From Nitrospira sp. (GTDB lineage Bacteria; Nitrospirota; Nitrospiria; Nitrospirales; Nitrospiraceae), in contig CP126122.1 in the NCBI GenBank assembly GCA_030123565.1, positions 1,561,001 through 1,625,000 on the forward strand: 64,000 nucleotides of DNA. Reading direction: 5' to 3'. Position numbers and translations under genes: made by a program. The notes beneath the pieces were generated by a model, which saw only the letters and a program-made list of their open reading frames with translations, searched no databases and had not been told where the DNA came from. This document shows positions 46,123 to 54,665 of the stretch, one piece after another (the first letter of the stretch is position 1; each line of letters begins with the position of its first letter).

Positions 46123-46491
46123 ATGCATCGAGGACGGTCACAGCCTCTCAGCCGGCACAGTCCTTCCCGCCTGACTGTCGGACAGCTGTGCATCGATCGC
46201 CTTCGACAGGCTGTGACATTGCACAATCGATCGATTCATCTCACGCCGCGGGAGTTTCAGTTGCTGTGGACCTTGGCCCAACGACCGGGAAAGGTCTACC
46301 GCCGGGAAGAACTGCTCAAATTGGTGTGGGGCGAGGAGATCTTCGTCGCGGTCAGGACAGTGGACGTGCACATGGCAAAGCTGCGGCACAAGCTTCGCGA
46401 CAAGGCCAGCCGGTCGGACATCGCAGAAACCATCTGGGGCGTCGGCTACCGTTTGCGGATCGGATCGTCGCGGTCGGCGCGATCCGACTGA
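46123..46491 (+). CDS. Orphan OmpR-type winged-helix DNA-binding protein without receiver domain
   Basis: 122 aa. Only the trans_reg_C winged helix is present (L-T-P-R-E-F-Q-L-L-W-T-L-A-Q-R-P-G-K-V-Y-R-R-E-E-L-L-K-L-V-W-G and T-V-D-V-H-M-A-K-L-R-H-K-L, I-W-G-V-G-Y-R-L). No phospho-acceptor domain precedes it, so DNA binding is not controlled by phosphorylation in the usual way. Location inside the Pho-box region suggests a regulatory link with phosphate genes. Confidence 0.8.
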   Translation: MHRGRSQPLSRHSPSRLTVGQLCIDRLRQAVTLHNRSIHLTPREFQLLWTLAQRPGKVYRREELLKLVWGEEIFVAVRTVDVHMAKLRHKLRDKASRSDIAETIWGVGYRLRIGSSRSARSD

Positions 46492-46562
46492 GCAGGCCCC
46501 TCTCTATCAATCACCCTCTCGCACGTTTCAACCCATCCGATCGCCGCAACCTCGATCCTCGA

Positions 46563-46580
46563 ATTTACCGAATCCTAACA
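46563..46580 (+). promoter_or_regulatory. Pho-box-like site before porin 1
   Basis: ATTTACCGAATCCTAACA; half-sites match the pattern at 9 of 12 defined bases with 11-bp spacing, 104 bp before the porin start. Confidence 0.55.
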
Positions 46581-46684
46581 CAGCACTGAATGGCCCGTTA
46601 CCGGCCTGCCGTATCAAAGTCGCACAGATGGATAGCGCCCTATACGTACGGCTTGTCGGGCCACATTCAAGGAGGAGGAATTTC

Positions 46685-48115
46685 ATGCATCAGAAGCAGA
46701 GTCGGTTTGTTGCAGGCATCGCGGTCATCGTCACTGCCATCTTCATGGCGACCCAGGCGCCGGCGCAAACCCAACCCAGCACGGAACCACAGGCACAGAT
46801 CGCGCAGGGGCCACAGGCTCCGTCCTCGACCACCGCCATAGAAGACCCGCTGGCCAACGTTGAAAAACGGTTGAGCGTCGTCGAAGAATGGAAAACAAAA
46901 ATCGAAAGACTGCCGTCACTCAGCAATAAAGTGAACTTTGGTTTGAATGCATTACAATTCTTGTATACCCATCAAGACGCACATGTCGGCGAAGGAAAAA
47001 GTCAGGACAATTTTTCGATCCGACGATCCGAGTTGCTCGCATATGGAAAAATCAACGAATACATACCGAAATGGCACGTCCTGTATGAGTTCCAGAGCAC
47101 CGGTCTCACTTCCAGCACACCGGACTGCTCCAATTCTCCCGGCGGCAACTGCGCCAATAAACCGGCCGGAGGCGCTGGTTCGGCCACGTTTTTCAGAGAG
47201 TCGTACATCGACTTCAGACCGCTCCCCGGTATCGCTCCCTACCTCAATTTTATCCGGATGGGTATTTTTCGTATGCCCTGGGGAATTTTTACGGAAACCT
47301 CGGGCGGTCTTCGCGACATCATCAGTTCGCCCTATCTGACCTCGGTCGGCAGCGGGGGCATCAATGCCAACGGAACGGGAGGAGCGATCGACTTCATTCA
47401 TGAACGAGATTTCTTCATCGACGCGAGGGGGACGTTGTTCAACCGGCTGGAATATGTAGGCGGGATCATGAACAATAACAATTTTCAAGCCAATACCTTC
47501 GGCGCCAACGGACCCAAGGTGGGCTATGGCCGCCTTCGATACATGGTGACGGATTTGTCTTTCGTCAGCTTTACGATGCTCTCGGGTGAGAGCAATAATA
47601 CAGGAACGGCCATCAACGGACGCGGCAAAGGAGCGTTCGATCGCTATGGACTGGATTTCCGGTATACGTCCCGACTTCTTCCTGGGTTCATGATCCAAGG
47701 AGAGATATGGCAGGGGCATGACGGAGCCAATCAAACAGTCGTCGGTACCCCGGCTCAAGGAGCCTGTCTCGACCGATCGATTTGCGGAGGAGACGGAGCA
47801 CCAGGCGTCCAACGACGCACGTGGTATGTGCTCGCGAAGTATCTGATATCGGACGGGCCCTTGCGGAACTGGGAGCCGGTCGTCATGTACGAGCAGTTTG
47901 ATCCCAATACCAGCCTGTCGAACGATATGTTCACTCGAACGATTGTGGGCCTCAATTACTATTTCGAAAATTTGCCCCCGAAGATTCAGAGTAAGTTGTC
48001 GATCGATTATGAATTCCGCCACCACCAGGGAACCGGTCCCGGAACGACGGTGCCGAATTCTGATGCGTTCGCACAGAACGCATTTCTGGTACAATTCCAA
48101 GTCCGTTACCAATAG
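46685..48115 (+). CDS. Outer-membrane porin 1 (porin O/P-like)
   Basis: 476 aa. Signal peptide R-F-V-A-G-I-A-V-I-V-T-A-I-F-M-A-T-Q-A-P-A-Q. A short coiled segment is followed by beta-barrel strands including the family motifs D-N-F-S-I-R-R-S-E-L-L, M-G-I-F-R-M-P-W-G-I-F-T-E-T-S-G-G-L-R-D and W-Q-G-H-D-G-A-N. It ends in Y-Q, and F-x-V-R-Y-Q fits a C-terminal OMP signature. Start ATG 46685 has AGGAGGAGG. Phosphate-starvation context suggests a phosphate or organic-phosphate channel, but ligand is unproven. Confidence 0.8.
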   Translation: MHQKQSRFVAGIAVIVTAIFMATQAPAQTQPSTEPQAQIAQGPQAPSSTTAIEDPLANVEKRLSVVEEWKTKIERLPSLSNKVNFGLNALQFLYTHQDAHVGEGKSQDNFSIRRSELLAYGKINEYIPKWHVLYEFQSTGLTSSTPDCSNSPGGNCANKPAGGAGSATFFRESYIDFRPLPGIAPYLNFIRMGIFRMPWGIFTETSGGLRDIISSPYLTSVGSGGINANGTGGAIDFIHERDFFIDARGTLFNRLEYVGGIMNNNNFQANTFGANGPKVGYGRLRYMVTDLSFVSFTMLSGESNNTGTAINGRGKGAFDRYGLDFRYTSRLLPGFMIQGEIWQGHDGANQTVVGTPAQGACLDRSICGGDGAPGVQRRTWYVLAKYLISDGPLRNWEPVVMYEQFDPNTSLSNDMFTRTIVGLNYYFENLPPKIQSKLSIDYEFRHHQGTGPGTTVPNSDAFAQNAFLVQFQVRYQ

Positions 48116-48174
48116 CGGCTCTGTTCATCGAAAGGATGTAATACCGTCGTTTCCCATCGATAGAATCAATCATC

Positions 48175-48528
48175 ATGTGTCTTCTCGGGAGAAGAATATT
48201 CGTCGCCGTTCTGAGCGTGATCATCCCGGCATCCGGATGCACCTCCTCGGCGAAACTGGTCGCTGAATCGGAACGGGGCGGCATGGTCTCATACGCCTAT
48301 TTCAACGACCAAGATATTTTGTCGTCTCAGAGCCGCCGGGATGCCCTTCGCCTCCTCGAGGCGAAGTGCCCCGGCGGCTATCTGGTGACTCGGGAAGGAG
48401 AGATCCCCCGGATCAACCGGGTCGTAGATCAGGTGTGGAAAGGACAAATCTCCAGCGACGGGCAAGTCTCCCGCGAAAAACAATGGGCCATACAATTCAC
48501 CTGCAAGTCATCCAACGGCGCGAACTGA
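48175..48528 (+). CDS. Hypothetical lipoprotein
   Basis: 117 aa. Lipobox P-A-S-G-C after hydrophobic V-A-V-L-S-V-I-I. The mature part is compact and has three Cys; no family recognised. It follows porin 1 after 59 bp and likely shares its transcript. Confidence 0.65.
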   Translation: MCLLGRRIFVAVLSVIIPASGCTSSAKLVAESERGGMVSYAYFNDQDILSSQSRRDALRLLEAKCPGGYLVTREGEIPRINRVVDQVWKGQISSDGQVSREKQWAIQFTCKSSNGAN

Positions 48529-48565
48529 GCTGTATCTCCACAACCCTTCTGATATCGAGGACCCT

Positions 48566-49615
48566 TTGAACATCGTTCGTCTGTCGGCCTGTCTGTTCGG
48601 TGATGCTCCTGCGACTGTGATTCACCGCCTGCTCTGTTGGGCCGGCGGCTGGAATGGCTCGTTCAAGAATTCGGCAGTGATCGCCTGTCTCGCCTGGTTC
48701 TGCTTCGTAGGGTTGTCGGGCTGTGTCGGTCCGTTGAACCAACGGACCCTGTATGAAGCCAAGGGCATGCAGATCGGCGTCGAATCCGATCACACCATCG
48801 ATGAGCATGCAGTCCCGCCGGCGTTGAACAGCCATCCGGCCGAGATGACGGCCGATCAAATGCGAACGCTCCTCGGTTCGTTGGAAGTGTCCGGCTGGAG
48901 CGGGATCATCGTCGGTATTTTTGAAACGCCGCATCCCAAACCGGTCTTTACCGGCACGGAATTGATGGGCCTGGCGGAACCGTTTGCGAAGGCCTTTCAC
49001 GAAGCCGGCCCGCGCGAGCGGGTGTTTTTTTCATTGCAGAATCCGAATGCCGGTTACGAGACGGACCGCACCGCGGGCAGCCTGTTCATTCGGGACGGCT
49101 ATCTCCATGTGATCCTTCGTGACCACTATGGTTTTCAGAAAGCCGACCCGGGAGGAGGGGAACAGCGGGATCCCCGGGATATGAAAGGGATGAAACTCTG
49201 GGCCATGCGCCCGGCGCAACCGGCATCCGTACCGGAGGACAAGGAGCCGCGCTGGAGCCCCTTCGACAAGGTTCATCTCTCGTTGAACGTCCGTGACGTG
49301 CTGGCCGCATTCGGAGGCAATAGAGGCCCAGCCAAGCAACAACCTGCGGCAGCACAGCCGGCAACGGTGCAGCCGCCGGCACCAGTCAAGGAGGTGACGG
49401 CGCCGGCACCGAGCCCAAACACCGATCTGCAGCAACAGGTGCAGGACCTCGGCGACGCCAACCGGCGATTGCGCATGCAGGTCGAACAGCAAACGACGGA
49501 GCTCGACAAACTGAAGGAAGACCTGCGGCGCCTCCGCGATGATTTGAAGTCCACCAGGAAAAGCTCGAAACCCCCGCTCGATAAAAAGCCTCCCCGCAAA
49601 CAAACCACCGAATAG
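48566..49615 (+). CDS. Hypothetical lipoprotein with C-terminal coiled coil
   Basis: 349 aa from a TTG at 48566 after GAGG; an internal GTG near 48667 would also give a hydrophobic signal ending L-S-G-C. A globular N-terminal half (residues 60-260) of unknown fold is followed by a Pro/Ala-rich linker (A-A-A-Q-P-A-T-V-Q-P-P-A-P) and a charged coiled coil (Q-Q-Q-V-Q-D-L-G-D-A-N-R-R-L-R-M). The end is very basic (K-K-P-P-R-K). It is probably an envelope-anchored protein. Confidence 0.65.
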   Translation: MNIVRLSACLFGDAPATVIHRLLCWAGGWNGSFKNSAVIACLAWFCFVGLSGCVGPLNQRTLYEAKGMQIGVESDHTIDEHAVPPALNSHPAEMTADQMRTLLGSLEVSGWSGIIVGIFETPHPKPVFTGTELMGLAEPFAKAFHEAGPRERVFFSLQNPNAGYETDRTAGSLFIRDGYLHVILRDHYGFQKADPGGGEQRDPRDMKGMKLWAMRPAQPASVPEDKEPRWSPFDKVHLSLNVRDVLAAFGGNRGPAKQQPAAAQPATVQPPAPVKEVTAPAPSPNTDLQQQVQDLGDANRRLRMQVEQQTTELDKLKEDLRRLRDDLKSTRKSSKPPLDKKPPRKQTTE

Positions 49616-49632
49616 TTAACGCGCATGTAACA
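49615..49632 (+). promoter_or_regulatory. Pho-box-like site before the TPR lipoprotein
   Basis: GTTAACGCGCATGTAACA, full match to GTTAAC-N6-GTAACA. Its first bases overlap the stop codon of the upstream gene and it lies 85 bp before the TPR lipoprotein start. Confidence 0.7.
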
Positions 49633-49717
49633 CCGTCTTGGGCGCCTGGTAACAGGCGGGCGTTACTCTCCCGTCAGGTATTTTCACAGGTCTGTTTGCA
49701 TCTGACGGGAGGAGCAT

Positions 49718-50590
49718 ATGCGCGTCACGCCAGGACGTTATTGGGTCGGTCTCGGAGTCTCGTTGCACATCGCCATGCTGTGGGGCTGTTCCATCACCCC
49801 GGTGACGACGGTCAATCAGAATCCGGCCGCCGATCTTTTAGCCCAATGCCGGTCACAGTTCCATCAAGGCCGCTTCGATCAGGCGATCGAAACGGCCTCT
49901 CAGGCGATCGCGTTGTCACCGGCTGATGCCGAGGCCTGGAACGCGCGAGGGTTCGTCTACAACTCGCAAGGCCGGAAGGAGTACGCGAGTCGGGACTTCG
50001 TCGAGGCGATCCGTCTCAACCAGCATCAGCCGCTGTACCACAGCAACCTGGGAGTCGTCTATTTGGAGTCGGAGCAGTATGGAAAGGCGCTGGACTCATT
50101 CAATGAGGCCCTTCGTCTGGGACCTCCGTCGGCCCTTGTCCTGAATCATCGCGGGAAAACCTATCGTCACCTCGGCCGATTCGACGAAGCCTTGCAAGAC
50201 TTCAATAGGGCGGCCGAGATGAACGGCCTGGATGCCACCATCTATGCGAACCGTGCGGTGGTCCATGCCTTGCGGCAGGACTTCGATCACGCTCGACGAG
50301 ATCTCGACCATGCGGCCCGGCTCGACAGGAGTCTCCCCGCCGTCTATCAGAGCCGCGGACTCGTGGCCATGTTGATCGGGCAGTACGATCGAGCGGAACA
50401 CGATTTCACGCAAGCCATCGCCATGGGCGTGGGCGATCACGTGCTCTACTACAATCGAGGTGTGGCGAGGTCGATGCTGGGAGATGAGGCCGGCGCGTTG
50501 CAGGATTACGACAGCTCATGCCATGCGGGCTATGTTCCTGCCTGCAAATTCAGCAGGCTGCTGTCTCACATCGAGAAGACGAACATGTAG
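49718..50590 (+). CDS. TPR-repeat lipoprotein
   Basis: 290 aa. Lipobox M-L-W-G-C, then six or seven TPR units (A-W-N-A-R-G-F-V-Y-N-S-Q-G, Y-H-S-N-L-G-V-V-Y-L, V-L-N-H-R-G-K-T-Y-R-H-L-G, I-Y-A-N-R-A-V-V-H-A-L). A GGAGGAG site lies just before ATG 49718. TPR lipoproteins usually assemble envelope complexes; the Pho-box-like site suggests induction under phosphate limitation. Confidence 0.82.
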   Translation: MRVTPGRYWVGLGVSLHIAMLWGCSITPVTTVNQNPAADLLAQCRSQFHQGRFDQAIETASQAIALSPADAEAWNARGFVYNSQGRKEYASRDFVEAIRLNQHQPLYHSNLGVVYLESEQYGKALDSFNEALRLGPPSALVLNHRGKTYRHLGRFDEALQDFNRAAEMNGLDATIYANRAVVHALRQDFDHARRDLDHAARLDRSLPAVYQSRGLVAMLIGQYDRAEHDFTQAIAMGVGDHVLYYNRGVARSMLGDEAGALQDYDSSCHAGYVPACKFSRLLSHIEKTNM

Positions 50591-50647
50591 GGAAGCGGGG
50601 GTTCGGTTTGGTAGAGCGAAGAACCTCTGTCGATGGGGAGCACTCAG

Positions 50648-50688
50648 AGGGGACAGCGGCCGCCTTCGGAAGTCGACCCCTGTCCCCT
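50648..50688. terminator. Hairpin between convergent genes
   Basis: AGGGGACAG (50648-50656) and its complement CTGTCCCCT (50680-50688), a perfect 9-bp stem with a 23-base loop, between the TPR lipoprotein and the convergent Slp-like gene. Possible bidirectional terminator, without T-tracts. Confidence 0.45.
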
Positions 50689-50694
50689 GTGAAT

Positions 50695-51231
50695 CTAATT
50701 GACACAATAGGTCTGATGTTCAAGCGGATAGTAACCGTCGGTGGTGTGGGGAAAATCAGCGACACCGTAGGAACCATACTCACCGGTTTTCCACACATGC
50801 ATACACTTCGCGACGACGAGCGGTTCGGTTCGATGATTTCCGTCCACGGTGATGTCTTGAGTCCCTTGCGCAACGGCGACCACCACCAATTTGTTCCCAT
50901 ACCACCTCGCGGCGGGGTCCAGCTTGCCGCGATAGGAGATCGCAAATTCAGGGGTAGGCTTCCCGATTTCCTTCGGTCCGTACACCGGATGTTTCTGCAA
51001 CGGCAGCTCTTGCGCTCGGATGAGGAACCCGTCGGCCGATTCTTCAACCCCGACGATTCGTCCGGCGAGCTGAACCACTCGCCCCTTGAACACGTCCGGT
51101 TGAGCCTGGACGACCCCGAATTCAGCGGAAGCGACATTGGTCGTCGCCTCCGGAGGAAACAACGCCGGGGTCGAGCAACCGGCAGCAACGAGCCCGGCGG
51201 CCACCACCATGCCGAGAGAGAGTGATTTCAT
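50695..51231 (-). CDS. Slp-like outer-membrane lipoprotein 1
   Basis: 178 aa. Lipobox V-A-A-G-C. Slp family marks: V-V-Q-L-A-G-R-I-V-G-V, E-L-P-L-Q-K-H-P-V-Y-G-P and K-C-M-H-V-W-K-T-G, with a C-terminal Cys (T-Y-C-V-N). ATG 51231 has AGGAGG six bases away. Paralogous to the genes at 51422 and 54666. Slp proteins are induced by starvation; the exact function is unknown. Confidence 0.8.
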   Translation of the reverse strand: MKSLSLGMVVAAGLVAAGCSTPALFPPEATTNVASAEFGVVQAQPDVFKGRVVQLAGRIVGVEESADGFLIRAQELPLQKHPVYGPKEIGKPTPEFAISYRGKLDPAARWYGNKLVVVAVAQGTQDITVDGNHRTEPLVVAKCMHVWKTGEYGSYGVADFPHTTDGYYPLEHQTYCVN

Positions 51232-51280
51232 CATGAACCTCCTGACCATACAGGTCGATGTTACACCGTCTCAAGAATTC

Positions 51281-51298
51281 GTTAACACGAATGTAACA
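51281..51298 (+). promoter_or_regulatory. Pho-box-like site between Slp-like genes
   Basis: GTTAACACGAATGTAACA, full match to GTTAAC-N6-GTAACA, oriented toward the gene at 51422 (123 bp away) and 49 bp from the divergent one. Confidence 0.7.
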
Positions 51299-51421
51299 CA
51301 GGGACTACGGTGCAACAAGATTCACAGATGTGAAGATTTTATGAGGCCCATCGGCTGAACCGGAGATCGTTTCCATGACGATTTCCGCCGGAACATTCCA
51401 AACCTTTACCAAGGAGTTCTC

Positions 51422-51994
51422 ATGAGAACGACGCATCACATGATCGGTCTATTGTTCGCGCTTCCCGCCCTCTTGCCGGCCTGCACGACCAACTCTCCAT
51501 TTCCTTCGGACATTCGCGAGAAGGTCGCCCCGACGTTCGATTTTCAAGCTTGGCGGGAAGCCTCACCCAGTAACCCCGGCGGCAAGTCCGATTCCGGCAT
51601 GAAGGTAGAACTCGGGGGCCGGATCGTCCAGGTCAGCAGGGACAGCAAGGGGGTCCTGATCGTGGCGGAACAACTTCCCATCGTGAACCATCCCGTGTAC
51701 GGGCCGATGGACAGCGGCAATCGAAAAGGCGAGTATGAGTTTGCGTTTTTGTATCCGGCCGACCTCGCCACGGAGACGCTGCGGAACGGAAACCGGTTCA
51801 TCATGGTCGGAACGACGAACGGACGGAGACCCATCGTCGTCAATGGAGCGCCGAAGAGCGAACCCTATTTGGTGGCGGACTGTATCCATGTCTGGCAGAC
51901 CGGAAGGACGGAAATCGCTGAGTTTAAGGAAAGTGTAGGGGCTGGGAATTCACCGCTTCCCGAGGTCACGTCCTGTGTACCGAAAAAGCACTGA
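51422..51994 (+). CDS. Slp-like outer-membrane lipoprotein 2
   Basis: 190 aa. Signal and lipobox L-L-P-A-C; conserved G-G-R-I-V-Q-V, Q-L-P-I-V-N-H-P-V-Y-G-P, D-C-I-H-V-W-Q-T-G-R and terminal C-V-P-K. It overlaps the next gene's upstream region (51975 to 51994), and may be co-transcribed with the regulator at 52008. It is one of three paralogues in this region. Confidence 0.8.
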   Translation: MRTTHHMIGLLFALPALLPACTTNSPFPSDIREKVAPTFDFQAWREASPSNPGGKSDSGMKVELGGRIVQVSRDSKGVLIVAEQLPIVNHPVYGPMDSGNRKGEYEFAFLYPADLATETLRNGNRFIMVGTTNGRRPIVVNGAPKSEPYLVADCIHVWQTGRTEIAEFKESVGAGNSPLPEVTSCVPKKH

Positions 51995-52007
51995 GGAGAG
52001 CCGGACC

Positions 52008-52769
52008 ATGCTCAGACGAACCGCATGGGTTCAGCATCCCTCACCGAGCGCAGGAGAAGCCCCATCTCCCTCCCAGGGAGACGGACCTCGCGGCCCTGCT
52101 CCCATTGTGTTGTTTACGACGGACAGGAATTTCGCCGGAACCATCGAGCGGCTGTTGGTCCGGAACGGGTACCGGGTCTCCGTTGCAGGGTCGGTCTCCG
52201 GACTGAACCCTTTCGACGGCCATATGCCGGAGCTGGCCCTTATCGATCGTCGTCTCGACCTCATCGACCAATTCCGCAGCCAAGCACAGCTCCGGAGGGT
52301 GCCGTCCATCGCCATCGTTCCGGCCGAACACCACTGCTCAGAAGAAGACTCCATTCGCGATCTTGAAAGGGGCTATGACTTCGTCTTCTGCTCGGACCGT
52401 TACAGAGAATTGATCGCTCACATCCGCGCCATGTTTCGACGCCATCGATCGGAACATCAATCCGCTTCCGTACTCAGGGCCGGTCCCATTGCGATGGATC
52501 TGGCCCGGTACGAAATCACCGTCGGCGAGGCGGTGAAGGCCGTCACGAACAAGGAATTTGAAATCCTGCGCCAGTTGGTGCTGTCGGCAGGCCACGTCCT
52601 GTCGCGGCAAGAACTCCTCGATCGCGTATGGGGAGAAGACTATGCGTTGGAAGAACATGCGCTCGACGTCCACATCCACTCCTTGAGGCGGAAAATAGAG
52701 CCGGACCCGTCGAAACCTCGCCTCATCCTCACGGTTCGCGGGGTAGGCTATAAGGTGCAAGCCGGGTAG
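52008..52769 (+). CDS. Response regulator with degenerate receiver domain
   Basis: 253 aa from ATG 52008 (GAGGAGAG upstream; GTG 51975 would give 264). The receiver retains the Asp after L-A-L-I (L-A-L-I-D-R-R-L) but lost one of the acidic pair (F-T-T-D-R-N-F) and the Lys (F-V-F-C-S-D-R-Y). The C-terminal winged helix is intact (V-T-N-K-E-F-E-I-L-R-Q-L, V-R-G-V-G-Y-K-V). It may act without phosphorylation, as atypical regulators do. No kinase is adjacent. Confidence 0.78.
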   Translation: MLRRTAWVQHPSPSAGEAPSPSQGDGPRGPAPIVLFTTDRNFAGTIERLLVRNGYRVSVAGSVSGLNPFDGHMPELALIDRRLDLIDQFRSQAQLRRVPSIAIVPAEHHCSEEDSIRDLERGYDFVFCSDRYRELIAHIRAMFRRHRSEHQSASVLRAGPIAMDLARYEITVGEAVKAVTNKEFEILRQLVLSAGHVLSRQELLDRVWGEDYALEEHALDVHIHSLRRKIEPDPSKPRLILTVRGVGYKVQAG

Positions 52770-53057
52770 CGGCAGATTCCGTTGCCTCATTCTGTCTGCC
52801 GACGAACTCCTCCGTTGACTCCTCTGCCAATTTCTTCGCTGGACCGAACACCAGCCTGCCGCTTTCTTGCCCTCGACCATTTCCCCATGCTCATCGACTG
52901 CGCCCGTTCCCTCGCGTTCCCGGTTCACGATGCAGCCTGTCCAGGCAATGCCGGTTCGTGACGGCGGACTTATATTCTTTGTGAATCTGTAATATATTCG
53001 CACTCTCCTCGACGGCTCGGACGACGTCGCCTCTGTCTCAGCAAAAGGAGAATCGGG

Positions 53058-54593
53058 ATGATCAGCATGCCTCGGAGGCATAGGTGGGTTTGTGCGTCGG
53101 GGATCACCCTTGCGCTGCTGCTTCCAATCTTTTCATTCGCACAAGATCCGCCCAAGCCGCAGGGACCCCAGCCCGCCCCGAAGGCTACTGGTCAGGGCAG
53201 TGAGGCGCCGCAGACAGAGCAGCCGCCTGTCACGCCGGGGACGGAGTTTCGGCCGGGGGGAATTTCCATTGAAGATCTCCTCCTGCAAAAGGGCACGATC
53301 ACCATGGACGAATGGATTCAAATCCGTGCGGAACAGGAATACCGGCAGGATGAGAGGGAGCGGCGTATCGATGCCATCGAAGATTGGAAAAACAGAACTG
53401 AATTGCTGCCGATCTTGAGGGACAAGGTGAACTTCGGACTCAATGCGATGCAATGGCTGTATACGCACCAAGATGCCCATGTGCCGGAAGGCAAGAGTCA
53501 GGACAACTTTTCGATCCGGCGTTCGGAGATCCTGTTTTGGGGAAGACTCAGCGATACCCTGCCGCGTTGGCATGCCCTCTTCGAGTTTCAAAGCATCAAC
53601 TTCGGCCGGGAAACTCCCACGGGAGGCAGCGGGGCCGCGACCGGTCAACCCATCGCCGCCACCTTTTTCCGGGAATCCTACATCGATTTTCGCCCCTTTC
53701 AATCATGGGCTCCCTATGTCGGTTTCTTCCGTTTCGGCATCTTCCGCATGCCCTTCGGGATCTTCACGGAAACCTCCGGAGGTCTGCGGGACGTCATCAG
53801 CTCCCCCTACCTGACCTCCGTCGGCAGCGGCCTCGGCAACAGCACCGGCACGGCAGGGACCATCGACTTCCTGCAGGAGCGCGACTTTTTTGCCGATGTG
53901 CGGGGCCGCCTCTTCAATCGATTGGAGTATGTGGCCGGCATCATGAACAACAACAATTTCCACGCCAATGCAACCGGCGCGAACGCTCCCAAGAGTTTCT
54001 ATGCAAGGGTCCGGCTGTTCGGGACGGACATCTCCTGGATCAGTTTCACGACGATCCAGGGAGAATCCAACAACGCCAACACCAACATCAACGGCCGCGG
54101 CAAAGGCGCCTTCGATCGATATGGCCTGGACTTCCGCTATACGTCCAAGTTTATTCCGGGCTTGATGGTGCAAGGCGAGTGGTGGCAGGGCCACGATGGC
54201 TCCAACGCCACGACGGTGGGGCGCCCGGCCAACGGTGCCTGCCTCGACCAGAGCGTCTGCGGCGGATCAGGGGCGCCCGGCGTACAGAGGCGGACCTGGT
54301 ACGTATTGGGCAAGTACCTGATCTCGGAGGGCTTCTTCCAAAACTGGGAGCCGACCGTGATGTACGAACAATTCGATCCGAGTACGGCGACATCGAACGA
54401 TCTGTACACCAGAACCATCCTGGGCCTGACCTACTACTTCGAGAATTTTCCGCCGAAAGTCCAATCGAAGATCCAGTTCAACTATGAGTTTCGGCATCAC
54501 CAGGGGAACGGGCCGGGCGTTCCGTACGATGCGACCTTCGACGCCTTTGCGCAGAATGCATTCCTGATACAATTCCAGGTCCGGTTCATGTAA
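53058..54593 (+). CDS. Outer-membrane porin 2 (porin O/P-like)
   Basis: 511 aa with signal peptide (I-T-L-A-L-L-L-P-I-F-S-F-A-Q). Same barrel motifs as porin 1: D-N-F-S-I-R-R-S-E-I-L-F, F-G-I-F-R-M-P-F-G-I-F-T-E-T-S-G-G-L-R-D, W-Q-G-H-D-G-S-N, ending V-R-F-M. AGGAG lies before the ATG. No clear Pho-box-like site was found in the 288 bp upstream. The start codon and long Pro-rich N-terminus differ from porin 1. Confidence 0.8.
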   Translation: MISMPRRHRWVCASGITLALLLPIFSFAQDPPKPQGPQPAPKATGQGSEAPQTEQPPVTPGTEFRPGGISIEDLLLQKGTITMDEWIQIRAEQEYRQDERERRIDAIEDWKNRTELLPILRDKVNFGLNAMQWLYTHQDAHVPEGKSQDNFSIRRSEILFWGRLSDTLPRWHALFEFQSINFGRETPTGGSGAATGQPIAATFFRESYIDFRPFQSWAPYVGFFRFGIFRMPFGIFTETSGGLRDVISSPYLTSVGSGLGNSTGTAGTIDFLQERDFFADVRGRLFNRLEYVAGIMNNNNFHANATGANAPKSFYARVRLFGTDISWISFTTIQGESNNANTNINGRGKGAFDRYGLDFRYTSKFIPGLMVQGEWWQGHDGSNATTVGRPANGACLDQSVCGGSGAPGVQRRTWYVLGKYLISEGFFQNWEPTVMYEQFDPSTATSNDLYTRTILGLTYYFENFPPKVQSKIQFNYEFRHHQGNGPGVPYDATFDAFAQNAFLIQFQVRFM

Positions 54594-54665
54594 CAGGCAG
54601 AGCCTGTCGGAGCGGACTCTCTTGGACGGCAGCGCAACGAACCAGGTACAGGAAGGAACAGACCG

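Noticed and set aside
52770..53057. Pho-box-like site before porin 2
   Set aside because: The TGTGAATCTGTAATATATTC region resembles no half-site pair with 11-bp spacing; a TAATAT -10 is possible but not a Pho site.
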